A DNA stretch of 64,000 nucleotides. Origin: Herbaspirillum sp. meg3. Lineage in GTDB: Bacteria; Pseudomonadota; Gammaproteobacteria; Burkholderiales; Burkholderiaceae_D. Below the pieces are notes generated by a model. The model saw nothing but the letters and a program-made list of their open reading frames with translations, ran no database searches and had not been told where the DNA came from. Where the stretch lies: NCBI RefSeq assembly GCF_002257565.1, contig NZ_CP022736.1, positions 4,836,001 to 4,900,000 on the forward strand, written 5' to 3'. This document shows, one piece after another, positions 43,882 to 52,786 of this stretch (its first letter is position 1; the number at the start of each line of letters is the position of its first letter). The translations under genes were made by a program, and so were the position numbers.

Positions 43882-44655
43882 TTATTTTTTCTTTCCGTTC
43901 AATGCAGCCAGTACCAATCCATCCGCCTTCAACGCCAGGCCGTTCGGATAGCGCATGTCGACATTTTCAATTTTCTTCCCCTGCAGGCGGTCCATCAGCT
44001 GCGGATAGACGGATACCAGCCTGGCAATTCTTTCCTTCAGCGTGGCCTCGCTTTCGGCACGTCCCAGCTCGACCGTGATGCCGTTGTCCAGCTTCACGGT
44101 CCAGGCATACCGGTTCGACAAAGCCACCGCTTCCGGCACGACCTTGATCGGCGCCAGCCAATCGCGGAACTGATCGAAACGCGCGACCACTTCCTTCTCG
44201 CTGCCGTCCGGTCCGTCAAACTCCAGCAAGTCGCCATCGTCTTCCGCTTCGGCCAGATTGGCGGTAAACACATCGCCCTTGACTGATAGCAAACGCCCGT
44301 CATCACCCCATGTACCGAGCGCGCGATGTTCTTCAATCGTCACGATCAGCTTGTTCGGCCATTCGCGACGCACCATGGCTTTACGCACCCATGGCACCGA
44401 TTCGAACGCACCGCGCACCGCGTCCAGATCGGCCGTAAAAAAATTACCCTTGATGCGCGGCACGGCGCTGGCGCGTATCGTCAGCGGATTCACTCGGCGC
44501 AACTGCTCCTGCGCCACACCTTCGACGCGGATGGTCTTGAGTGTGAACATCGGCCGCTGCGCCAGCCACCACAGGCCGGACGCCAGCAATGCCAGCAGCA
44601 CCAGCGCCAGCAGGGCGTTGGTGATTGCGTTGAGCATTTTGACGTCTTGCCACAT
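43882..44655 (-). CDS. ftsQ: Cell division protein FtsQ
   Basis: FtsQ (257 residues) links cytoplasmic and periplasmic divisome parts through FtsB/FtsL. One membrane anchor occupies about 8-31. The POTRA domain follows (FTLKTIRVEGVAQEQL), then the FtsQ beta domain (EWPNKLIVTIEEHRALGTWGD). The start MWQDVKMLNA gives a normal N-terminus; Met7 is an alternative. It is 9 bp after ddl. Confidence 0.96.
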   Translation of the reverse strand: MWQDVKMLNAITNALLALVLLALLASGLWWLAQRPMFTLKTIRVEGVAQEQLRRVNPLTIRASAVPRIKGNFFTADLDAVRGAFESVPWVRKAMVRREWPNKLIVTIEEHRALGTWGDDGRLLSVKGDVFTANLAEAEDDGDLLEFDGPDGSEKEVVARFDQFRDWLAPIKVVPEAVALSNRYAWTVKLDNGITVELGRAESEATLKERIARLVSVYPQLMDRLQGKKIENVDMRYPNGLALKADGLVLAALNGKKK

Positions 44656-44664
44656 GGTCGCGTC

Positions 44665-45690
44665 TTATCCCTTGTCCGAAACGTTGGCGCCGGCATCGGT
44701 CGAAGCGTGCGGTTTCCACGCGTCGGACGGCTTCAAATCCAGCGCTGCGGATTTCAAAATCTCGCAGCACAAATCTTCGTAACTCATTCCCGCCTGCTTG
44801 GCCGACATCGGCACCAGCGAATGGCTGGTCATGCCTGGCGAGGTATTGATCTCCAGCAGGAACGGCTCGTTGTCGGACGCGCGCAGCATGAAGTCCACGC
44901 GCGACCAGCCGCGGCAACCGAGTGCGTTATACGCCTTCTCGGCAAGATCCTGCACGCGCCGCGTCAGGGCTTCGTCGATCGGCGCCGGGCACAGATACTT
45001 GGTGTCGTCGGTGAAATACTTGTGCTGATAGTCGTAATTGCCTTCGGGTGCGCGGATCTCGATTACCGGATAAGCCTTTGCATCACGTCCTTTGCCCAGC
45101 ACCGGCACCGTCAGTTCGCGGCCGGTGACAAATTCTTCCGCCAACACAGCAGCGTCGTATTTGGCGCACAGGTTGAATGCCTCCTGCATGTCGGAATAAC
45201 CCGCCACTTTGGCGATACCGATGGTCGAACCTTCGTGCGGCGCCTTCAACATCAGCGGCAAACCGAGTACGTCGGGAACCTGACGCAACTCTTCGCGCGG
45301 CGTAGCAGCGCTGTCAAGCACGATAAAGCGCGGCGTCGGCAAGTCATGGCCGATCCAGATGCGCTTGGTCATGACCTTGTCCATCGCAATCGAGGACGCC
45401 ATCACGCCGGGACCGGTGTAAGGAATGCCGAGCTGCTCCAGCGCACCTTGCAGCGTACCGTCTTCGCCGTAGCGACCGTGCAGCGCGATAAAGACGCGAT
45501 CAAATTTTTCTGCAGCCAGTTCAGCCAGGCTGCGCTGCGCCGGATCGAAAGGATGTGCGTCGACACCCTTGCTGCGCAAGGCCTTCAACACGCCCTCGCC
45601 GGACATCAGCGAGACTTCGCGCTCGGCGGAGCGACCGCCGAACAGCACGCCGACCTTACCGAATTGTTTGGCCATATTCGAGTCCGTCAT
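44665..45690 (-). CDS. ddl: D-alanine--D-alanine ligase
   Basis: Ddl (341 residues, B-type) makes D-Ala-D-Ala for UDP-MurNAc pentapeptide. The ATP-grasp fold is seen: VGVLFGGRSAEREVSLMSG at the N-terminus, DKVMTKRIW, then FLLEINTSPGMTSHSLVP with the Mg-binding Glu/Asn. The ATG at 45690 overlaps the murC stop (TGATG) and is preferred; a GTG one codon upstream or ATG at Met6 (AKQFGKVG) is possible. Confidence 0.97.
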   Translation of the reverse strand: MTDSNMAKQFGKVGVLFGGRSAEREVSLMSGEGVLKALRSKGVDAHPFDPAQRSLAELAAEKFDRVFIALHGRYGEDGTLQGALEQLGIPYTGPGVMASSIAMDKVMTKRIWIGHDLPTPRFIVLDSAATPREELRQVPDVLGLPLMLKAPHEGSTIGIAKVAGYSDMQEAFNLCAKYDAAVLAEEFVTGRELTVPVLGKGRDAKAYPVIEIRAPEGNYDYQHKYFTDDTKYLCPAPIDEALTRRVQDLAEKAYNALGCRGWSRVDFMLRASDNEPFLLEINTSPGMTSHSLVPMSAKQAGMSYEDLCCEILKSAALDLKPSDAWKPHASTDAGANVSDKG

Positions 45691-47114
45691 CACGCCCCCT
45701 GCCCTTGCGCATCCACGGATTGCGCCGTCAGTTTTGCCGGCACACCGCTGATCGAGCCTGCGCCCATGGTCATGACGACGTCGCCGTCACGCACTACGTT
45801 CAGGATCGTTGCCGGCATATCGGCGATGTCTTCGACAAACACCGGCTCAACCTTGCCTGCCACGCGCAGCGCATGCGCCAGCGCACGGCCGTCGGCGGCC
45901 ACAATCGGTTGCTCGCCGGCGGAATACACCTCAGCCAGCACCAGCACGTCAGGCGTCGACAACACCTTGACGAAGTCTTCGAACAAATCGCGCGTACGAG
46001 TGTACCGATGCGGCTGGAACGCCAATACCAGGCGGCGTCCCGGATAAGCACCGCGTGCGGCGGAAATCGTCGCCGCAGTCTCGACCGGATGATGACCGTA
46101 GTCATCCACCAGCGTAAATGAACCCGCCGGTTTGCCTGCGGCGTCAAACAACGGCACGTCGCCATAGCGGGTGAAGCGGCGTCCAACGCCGTTGAATTCG
46201 GTCAATGCCTTTTGCGTGTCCGCATCGGCCACATCCAGCTCGCGTGCGATCGCCACGGCGGCGCAGGCATTCTGCACGTTATGCATACCGGGCTGATTCA
46301 GGCTGACCTGCATCGGCGCATAACCGTCTTGCATCACCGTGAACTCCATCTTGCCGTCGACTGCCTTGGCGTCCACCGCGCGGATGTCCGCGTCTTCGTG
46401 GAAGCCGTAGGTGAGGATAGGCTTGGAAATCATCGGCATGATCTCGCGCACATGCGGATCATCCAGACACAGCACCGCGACGCCGTAGAACGGCAAACGC
46501 TGGGTGAACTCGACGAAGGCCTGCTTGAGCTTGGCGAAATCGTGGTTGTAGGTTTCCATATGATCGGCATCGATGTTCGTGATGACTTCGATCACCGGTG
46601 TCAGATTCAGGAAAGACGCATCCGACTCGTCCGCTTCGGCCACGATGAAATCGCCCGAACCGAGTTTGGCATTGGCGCCCGCGCTGGTGAGGCGGCCGCC
46701 GATCACGAAGGTCGGATCCAGTCCGCCTTGCGCCAGCACGCTTGCGACCAGACTGGTCGTGGTGGTCTTGCCGTGCGTACCGGCAATCGCGATACCTTGC
46801 TTCAGACGCATCAGCTCGCCCAGCATCACCGCGCGCGGCACGATGGGAATATGTTTCTTGCGCGCCGCCAGCACTTCCGGATTGTCGCCCTTGACCGCGG
46901 TCGAGGTGACGATGGCGTCGGCGTTTTCAATATTGTCGGCAGCGTGGCCGTAGAGAATGCGCGCACCCAGCTGCGCCAGGCGCTGCGTTGCCGCGTTGCT
47001 GCCCAAATCCGAGCCGGACACGCCGTAGCCCAGATTGAGCATGACCTCGGCAATGCCGCTCATGCCGGAGCCGCCGATACCGACGAAATGAATATTTTTA
47101 ACCCGATGTTTCAT
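45690..47114 (-). CDS. murC: UDP-N-acetylmuramate--L-alanine ligase
   Basis: MurC (474 residues) adds L-Ala to UDP-MurNAc. The N-terminal Rossmann motif is FVGIGGSGMSGIAEV, the ATP loop is IAGTHGKTTTT near residue 112, and EADESDASF follows. The C-terminal domain has DDYGHHPVE and FQPHRYTRT. It overlaps murG by 4 bp at its start and ddl at its end. Confidence 0.98.
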   Translation of the reverse strand: MKHRVKNIHFVGIGGSGMSGIAEVMLNLGYGVSGSDLGSNAATQRLAQLGARILYGHAADNIENADAIVTSTAVKGDNPEVLAARKKHIPIVPRAVMLGELMRLKQGIAIAGTHGKTTTTSLVASVLAQGGLDPTFVIGGRLTSAGANAKLGSGDFIVAEADESDASFLNLTPVIEVITNIDADHMETYNHDFAKLKQAFVEFTQRLPFYGVAVLCLDDPHVREIMPMISKPILTYGFHEDADIRAVDAKAVDGKMEFTVMQDGYAPMQVSLNQPGMHNVQNACAAVAIARELDVADADTQKALTEFNGVGRRFTRYGDVPLFDAAGKPAGSFTLVDDYGHHPVETAATISAARGAYPGRRLVLAFQPHRYTRTRDLFEDFVKVLSTPDVLVLAEVYSAGEQPIVAADGRALAHALRVAGKVEPVFVEDIADMPATILNVVRDGDVVMTMGAGSISGVPAKLTAQSVDAQGQGA

Positions 47115-48187
47115 TGCTTTACCAATCTTTCCAGCACCTGCGCAATCGCCTCATTGGCGTTGCGCCTGCCTTGTTCATACGCCGCCTGCGCCATCTTCTG
47201 GCAGCCAGGCCGATCCAACGTTTGCAGCAATGCCGCCAGGCTGTCTGGTGTCAGCTCGGTCTGCGGCAGATGGACTGCGGCGTTGCTTTTGGCCATCCAC
47301 TTGGCGTTATCGCGCTGATGCGATGTTGTCGATGCCACCAGCGGTACCAGCACACTGGCAATTCCGGCTGCGGTCAATTCCGACACGGTAATCGCACCCG
47401 CGCGGCAGATCACCAGATCAGCGTCCGCATAGCGGCGCGGCATGTCGTCGATGAAATCCACTACTTCCGCCTCGACACCCGACTGCGCATACGCTGCACG
47501 CAGGGCATCGATATGCTGCTTGCCTGACTGATGCGTCACCAGCGGACGTTGATCCACCGGCAACTTTGCCAGCGCTGCCGGCACACAATCATTCAGTACT
47601 TTGGCGCCCAGGCTACCGCCGACCACCAGAATCCGCAACGGACCGCTATGCGCGGCGTACCGCGGCGCGGGTTCACCCAGGGCGATGATTTCCTTGCGCA
47701 CCGGATTGCCGGTAACTTCTGCTTTACCAGCAGCCTTGCCGAAATCGGCAGGAAAACCGAACAGCACCTTGTCAGCCAACGGCGTCAGGGTCTTGTTCGA
47801 CAACAGCAGCGCGGCATCCGCATTCACCAGCGCCAGCGGCACGCCGCGCAAACGCGCCATCGCGCCGCCCGGCACCGTCACATAGCCACCCATGCCCAAC
47901 ACCACATCCGGGTGTCGCTTGCCGATGATGCGGAAGCACGAACCGAAGCTGGCGATCATGCGCCACACGCCTTTAACGGTATGCGCCACCCCTTTGCCAC
48001 GCAGGCCGGCGAAGACGATGGAATCCATCTCGACGCCATGTTTTGGCACCAGGTCGCGCTCCATGCCGTGCGTCGTCCCCAGCCATGAAACCTGCCAGCC
48101 GCGCGCGCGCATGGTGTCGGCAATCGCCAGGCCCGGGAAAATATGCCCGCCGGTACCCGCCGCCATGATCAGAAGACGCTTGGTCAT
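47111..48187 (-). CDS. murG: UDP-GlcNAc transferase MurG
   Basis: MurG (358 residues) adds GlcNAc to lipid I to make lipid II at the inner face of the membrane. The N-terminal glycine-rich loop is MAAGTGGHIFPGLAIA; the donor site has VVGGSLGAKVLND and ICRAGAITVSELTAAG. Overlaps ftsW (4 bp) and murC (4 bp), consistent with tight coupling. Confidence 0.98.
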   Translation of the reverse strand: MTKRLLIMAAGTGGHIFPGLAIADTMRARGWQVSWLGTTHGMERDLVPKHGVEMDSIVFAGLRGKGVAHTVKGVWRMIASFGSCFRIIGKRHPDVVLGMGGYVTVPGGAMARLRGVPLALVNADAALLLSNKTLTPLADKVLFGFPADFGKAAGKAEVTGNPVRKEIIALGEPAPRYAAHSGPLRILVVGGSLGAKVLNDCVPAALAKLPVDQRPLVTHQSGKQHIDALRAAYAQSGVEAEVVDFIDDMPRRYADADLVICRAGAITVSELTAAGIASVLVPLVASTTSHQRDNAKWMAKSNAAVHLPQTELTPDSLAALLQTLDRPGCQKMAQAAYEQGRRNANEAIAQVLERLVKQ

Positions 48188-49452
48188 AAGCGGCCCCCAC
48201 GCATCAGTACGCGATTCTCATAGTCGATACGCAGCAAAATTGCCAGTCCGACACAGTTGATCAGCAGACCGGAGCCGCCATAGCTCATCAGCGGCAACGT
48301 CAAACCCTTGGTCGGCAACAGGCCGAGGTTCACCCCCATGTTGATGAAGGTCTGCACACCAATCCAGATCCCGATACCTTTGGCCGTCAAACCGGCGAAG
48401 GTCAGATCCAGCGCGATTGCCTGACGACCAATCTCAAATGCATGTTTGATCAACCAATAGAACAACAGCACCACGACCAGCACGCCGACAAACCCCAGTT
48501 CTTCGCCAATCACCGCCAGTAAAAAGTCGGTATGCGCTTCCGGCAGGTAGTGCAGTTTTTCCACGCTGCCACCCAGTCCGACACCAAACAATTCGCCGCG
48601 ACCGAATGCGATCAGCGAGTGCGATAACTGATAAGCCTTGCCCAGTGCGTTCTCTTCCACCCATGGATTCATGTAAGCAAAAATCCGCTCGCGCCGCCAT
48701 GGCGACAAGATAATCACCAGCGAAAAGATCCCGACCAGCGTGGCGCCGATGCCGCCAAACCAGACGCCGTTGATGCCGCCCAAAAACAGAATGCCCATCG
48801 CGATACATACGATCACGCCGAATGCGCCGAGGTCAGGTTCCAACAGCAACAGCAAACCGACCACGCCTACCGCCACCGTCATCGGCAAAAATCCCTTGGT
48901 CAGCTTATGCATCACCGCCTGTTTGCGCACCGTGTAATCGGCGGCGTACAAGACGATGAACAGCTTCATCAGCTCAGACGGCTGCAAGTTGAATACCTTG
49001 AACGACAGCCAGCGCTTGGCGCCGTTGACCCCCTTGCCGATACCTGGAATCAACACCAGCGCCAACAAGATCAGCGTGGCGACGAACAGGTAAGGCGCAA
49101 TTTTTTGCCAGGTCTCGATCTTGATGCGAAACACCATCAGGCCAGCCAACAGCGATACGCCGATGAACATCGCCTGACGTACCAGGAAATACGAAGTCTT
49201 GTAATTCGCGTACTTCGGCGAATCGGGCAGCGCAATCGATGCCGAATACACCATGACCATGCCGAACAGCATCAGCAGCATGACCACCCACACCAGCGGC
49301 TGGTCGTACTCCATCATGCGTGAACGCTGCTCGATACCACTGATGCCTTTCAGACTGCCGCTGTTGCTGCTCGCGCGCGCACTACCGCGCACGCCAGGCT
49401 CATCTTTGGCGCCGAACCAGCCGGTAATCGAAGGCAGGGTCAGTTTCATCAC
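48184..49452 (-). CDS. ftsW: Septal peptidoglycan glycosyltransferase FtsW
   Basis: FtsW (422 residues) is the SEDS-family glycan polymerase of the divisome, working with FtsI. About ten hydrophobic segments are present after a 45-residue cytoplasmic tail. SEDS hallmarks are visible: LQPSELMKLF in the middle, the conserved Asp in GRGELFGVGLGGSVEKLHYLP-like loop (read as QKLHYLPEAHTDFL), and PLMSYGGSGL near the end. 4-bp overlaps join it to murD and murG. Confidence 0.97.
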   Translation of the reverse strand: MMKLTLPSITGWFGAKDEPGVRGSARASSNSGSLKGISGIEQRSRMMEYDQPLVWVVMLLMLFGMVMVYSASIALPDSPKYANYKTSYFLVRQAMFIGVSLLAGLMVFRIKIETWQKIAPYLFVATLILLALVLIPGIGKGVNGAKRWLSFKVFNLQPSELMKLFIVLYAADYTVRKQAVMHKLTKGFLPMTVAVGVVGLLLLLEPDLGAFGVIVCIAMGILFLGGINGVWFGGIGATLVGIFSLVIILSPWRRERIFAYMNPWVEENALGKAYQLSHSLIAFGRGELFGVGLGGSVEKLHYLPEAHTDFLLAVIGEELGFVGVLVVVLLFYWLIKHAFEIGRQAIALDLTFAGLTAKGIGIWIGVQTFINMGVNLGLLPTKGLTLPLMSYGGSGLLINCVGLAILLRIDYENRVLMRGGRL

Positions 49453-51581
49453 ATCACCTCACCGCGCGACAAGGCCACTTCACGCACCGCGTCGACGAAG
49501 ACTTCCGCGCGATGGGCATAGTTGCGGAACATGTCCAGACTGGCGCAGGCCGGCGACAGCAGCACGGCGTCACCACCTTGCGCCATGTCGGCGGCTTTTT
49601 CGACAGCTTCTTCCAGCGTTGTGCAATCGATCAGTTCGATACCGGTGTCGGCGACTGCAGTACGAATGGCGCCGGCGTCGCGACCGATCAGGAACACGGC
49701 ACGACCATATTTCGACAACGGCTCTGCCAGCGGCGAAAAATCCTGGCCCTTGCCATCGCCACCGGCGATCAACAACAGACGATTGGGCTTTCCGCCATGG
49801 CCGAGACCGTTCAACGCAGCCACGGTAGCACCGACATTGGTGCCCTTGCTGTCGTCGTAATATTCCACTTCGCGAATTGTCATCACCAGCTCGACGCGAT
49901 GCGGCTCGCCCGTGTAGTCGCGCAAGCCGTGCAACAAGTTCGCCAACGGCAGATCGGCGGCACGGCACAATGCCAGTGCGGCCAGACCGTTGGAGGCATT
50001 GTGCAAACCGCGGATCTTCAATGCATCGACCGGCATCAGGCGCTTGAGCAGGAAAGGCTGTTCGACGACTTCTTTCGGATCTTTCTTGCGGCGACGGCCT
50101 TCGGGTTTTTCTTCATCTTCGATTGCAACAGCCGCGGCCAGCCACAGCATGCCGTTTTCATCAACCAGACCGAAACTGCCTGCCTTCTTCGGCTCGTCCA
50201 GACCAAAACTGGATACGGTGGCGCCGGGCGCGGCCATCGCCATCACGGCGGCATCGTCGCGATTGAGTACGCGCACAGTCTTCTCGCCGAAAATCCGCGC
50301 CTTATCGGCGGTGTAGGCATCCATATTGCCGTGCCAGTCCAGATGGTCTTGCGTAATGTTCAGTACGGTCGCGGCATCGGCCTGCAAGCTATAAGTCGTG
50401 TGCAGCTGGAAGCTCGACAACTCGAGCACCCATGCTTGCGGCAGGATGCCTTCGTACACCCGCTCCGGTTCCGGTGGCGGCAATTCGAGCTGGAGTGGCG
50501 TGCTGTCGTCTTCGTCGAGAAGTGAAACCTGTGCTGAGACAGCAACATCTTCCGCGTCCACAATTTCCGCATCATGTGAAGCGGCGGACTCTGCGCCTGT
50601 TTCTTCAGTGGTCATTTCGGCTGCGGGTTCTTGCGACGCCGAGGCATCGACAGAATCTGCTGCGGCTTCGACATCCTCATCCTCGTTCGGCGCGGCGACG
50701 GTAACCGTCAAGCTGTCATTCAGACCAATATGAGCGGCTTGCACCGACGGCTCATGCTCTGCTCCGTTGGATGCATTCGATGCCTCAGCAGACGCTTGTT
50801 CTGGTGATGCCGTTTCAGCTTCAGCAGACTCAGCAGATTCAGCAGCCTCGGCTTGCTCAGTCAGCTCCAGCTGGCGCGATGCTTCTTCCGCGGCAGCTTG
50901 TGCTGCAGCGGCTTCCTTCGCGGCGGCGGCGTCGATTTCTGCCTGAGCTTCAGCTTGCGCTTGTGCCTGTTGTTCTGCGATAACTGCAGCAGCTTCCGCC
51001 TCAGCCTGCGCTGCCGCTTCCTCTTCGGCGCGTTGCGCAGCAACCACGATAGCGTGGGCTGCATCTTCGATCAGTGCTTCGCGCAAGACATCCAATGCAG
51101 CCGGGCTGATGTTGCCGGCGACCTTGGTCGTCAATCCCGCACGGCGGCATAGCATGCCGGTCAGACTGGTGACGGTGGTTTTGCCGTTGGTGCCGGTGAT
51201 GGCCAACACCTTGGGCGTATAGGCGCGCTCTTCACGCAAAGCCGCCAGGGCTTGCGCGAACAATTCCATCTCGCCCCACAGGGGGATATTTCTTTCTGCT
51301 GCTGCCGCAGACAACACGGCCAGGTCGCGCTCCGGCGCCAAGCCCGGGCTGACGGCGACGAAATCAATACCGTCCAGCAGTTCTGCCGCAAAGGCCTTGC
51401 CGCCGACGAATTCACTCTCTGCCGATACAGTCTTCAGCACGGCCAGGCGCTCCGCCACGGCCTGCTCTTCGCGGGTATCGGCCACACGCACGCGCGCACC
51501 GCAGTAGACCAGCCACTGCGCCATCGCCAGACCGGATTCACCCAGTCCAAGTACCAGAGCGTGTTTATCGACGTAATTCAT
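49449..51581 (-). CDS. murD: UDP-MurNAc-L-Ala--D-Glu ligase with large insertion
   Basis: MurD adds D-Glu to UDP-MurNAc-L-Ala. It is 710 residues, against about 440-500 for relatives. The ATP loop GTNGKTT is at 130-136 and WVLELSSFQLHTTY at about 384-397, so the catalytic frame is intact, but about 200 extra residues (about 172-380, bases 50444-51068) lie between them. The insert starts as an Ala/Glu/Gln-rich, probably coiled-coil stretch (172-245) and then becomes acidic and disordered. There is no stop or frameshift. It overlaps ftsW by 4 bp and follows mraY by 34 bp. Confidence 0.93.
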   Translation of the reverse strand: MNYVDKHALVLGLGESGLAMAQWLVYCGARVRVADTREEQAVAERLAVLKTVSAESEFVGGKAFAAELLDGIDFVAVSPGLAPERDLAVLSAAAAERNIPLWGEMELFAQALAALREERAYTPKVLAITGTNGKTTVTSLTGMLCRRAGLTTKVAGNISPAALDVLREALIEDAAHAIVVAAQRAEEEAAAQAEAEAAAVIAEQQAQAQAEAQAEIDAAAAKEAAAAQAAAEEASRQLELTEQAEAAESAESAEAETASPEQASAEASNASNGAEHEPSVQAAHIGLNDSLTVTVAAPNEDEDVEAAADSVDASASQEPAAEMTTEETGAESAASHDAEIVDAEDVAVSAQVSLLDEDDSTPLQLELPPPEPERVYEGILPQAWVLELSSFQLHTTYSLQADAATVLNITQDHLDWHGNMDAYTADKARIFGEKTVRVLNRDDAAVMAMAAPGATVSSFGLDEPKKAGSFGLVDENGMLWLAAAVAIEDEEKPEGRRRKKDPKEVVEQPFLLKRLMPVDALKIRGLHNASNGLAALALCRAADLPLANLLHGLRDYTGEPHRVELVMTIREVEYYDDSKGTNVGATVAALNGLGHGGKPNRLLLIAGGDGKGQDFSPLAEPLSKYGRAVFLIGRDAGAIRTAVADTGIELIDCTTLEEAVEKAADMAQGGDAVLLSPACASLDMFRNYAHRAEVFVDAVREVALSRGEVM

Positions 51582-51615
51582 TCTTTATTACCTGAGTCTT
51601 TCTAAAGTGATCCGC

Positions 51616-52785
51616 TCAACGCAATTTCAGCGTCGACAGACCAAACAGCACCAGCATCATCGTGATGATCCAGAAGCGCACCACGACTTGTGTTTCTTTC
51701 CAGCCTTTTTGTTCATAGTGATGATGCAGCGGCGCCATCAGCAGCACGCGCTTGCCGACGCCGTAGCGCTTCTTGGTGAACTTGAAGTAAGCCACCTGAA
51801 TCATCACCGACAAGGTTTCCACCACGAAGATGCCACCCATGATGAACAAGACGATTTCCTGGCGCACGATCACGGCGATAGTGCCGAGTGCGCCGCCCAG
51901 CGCCAGTGCGCCGACGTCGCCCATGAACACTTGTGCCGGGTAAGCGTTGTACCAGAGGAAAGCCAGACCCGCACCGGCCATCGCGCCGCAGAAAATCAGC
52001 AGTTCGCCCGCGCCTGGAATGTGCGGAATAAACAGGTATTTGGCATAACTGGCGCTGCCGGTCAGGTAAGCGAAGATACCCAACGCACCGCCGACCAGCA
52101 CTGTCGGCATGATCGCAAGACCATCCAGGCCGTCGGTCAGATTGACCGCGTTGCTGGTACCGACAATGACGAAATAAGTCAGTGCAATGAAACCCCACAC
52201 GCCCAGCGGATAGCTGACGGTTTTGAAGAACGGTACGATCAAGTCAGCTTTCGGCGGCAGGTCGAGATTGAAACCCGACTGCACCCAGGCGAAGAACAGA
52301 TCCAGCACCTTCATGTTGCTGACCTCGGACACCGAGAATGCCAGGTAGAACGCCGCCACCAGACCGATCAGCGATTGCCAGAAATACTTTTCGCGCGAAC
52401 GCATGCCGTTCGGATCCTTGTAGACCACCTTGCGATAGTCGTCGACCCAGCCGATGGTGCCAAAGCCCAGGGTCACGATCAGTACGATCCAGACGAAACG
52501 GTTGCTGAGGTCTGCCCACAGCAAGGTCGAAATACCGATGCCGATGAGGATCAGCACACCACCCATGGTGGGGGTACCGGATTTGATCAAATGCGTTTGC
52601 GGGCCGTCGGTACGCACGGCCTGCCCAACCTTGAGACGGGTCAGCATGCGAATCACAGCCGGACCGGCGACGAGGCCGATCAACAGCGCCGTCAGCGTCG
52701 CAAATACGGCGCGGAAGGTGATGAAGTTGAACACGCGCAGGAAACTGAAGTCCTGCTGAAAATTCTGAGCCAGCCAAAGCAGCAT
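51616..52785 (-). CDS. mraY: Phospho-MurNAc-pentapeptide translocase
   Basis: MraY (389 residues) transfers phospho-MurNAc-pentapeptide to undecaprenyl phosphate, giving lipid I. Ten membrane spans fit the family. Active-site motifs: GTPTMGG near residue 71, GWVDDYRKV with the two Asp, NLTDGLDGLA, and GDVGALALGG; the His loop APLHHHYE is near the C-terminus. The start at 52785 gives the standard length. It follows murF by 1 bp. Confidence 0.98.
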   Translation of the reverse strand: MLLWLAQNFQQDFSFLRVFNFITFRAVFATLTALLIGLVAGPAVIRMLTRLKVGQAVRTDGPQTHLIKSGTPTMGGVLILIGIGISTLLWADLSNRFVWIVLIVTLGFGTIGWVDDYRKVVYKDPNGMRSREKYFWQSLIGLVAAFYLAFSVSEVSNMKVLDLFFAWVQSGFNLDLPPKADLIVPFFKTVSYPLGVWGFIALTYFVIVGTSNAVNLTDGLDGLAIMPTVLVGGALGIFAYLTGSASYAKYLFIPHIPGAGELLIFCGAMAGAGLAFLWYNAYPAQVFMGDVGALALGGALGTIAVIVRQEIVLFIMGGIFVVETLSVMIQVAYFKFTKKRYGVGKRVLLMAPLHHHYEQKGWKETQVVVRFWIITMMLVLFGLSTLKLR

Positions 52786-52786
52786 G

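Noticed and set aside
50444..51068. MurD insert as a separate gene or frameshift
   Set aside because: Both flanking halves are in one continuous frame, without stops or an internal start with a ribosome-binding site.
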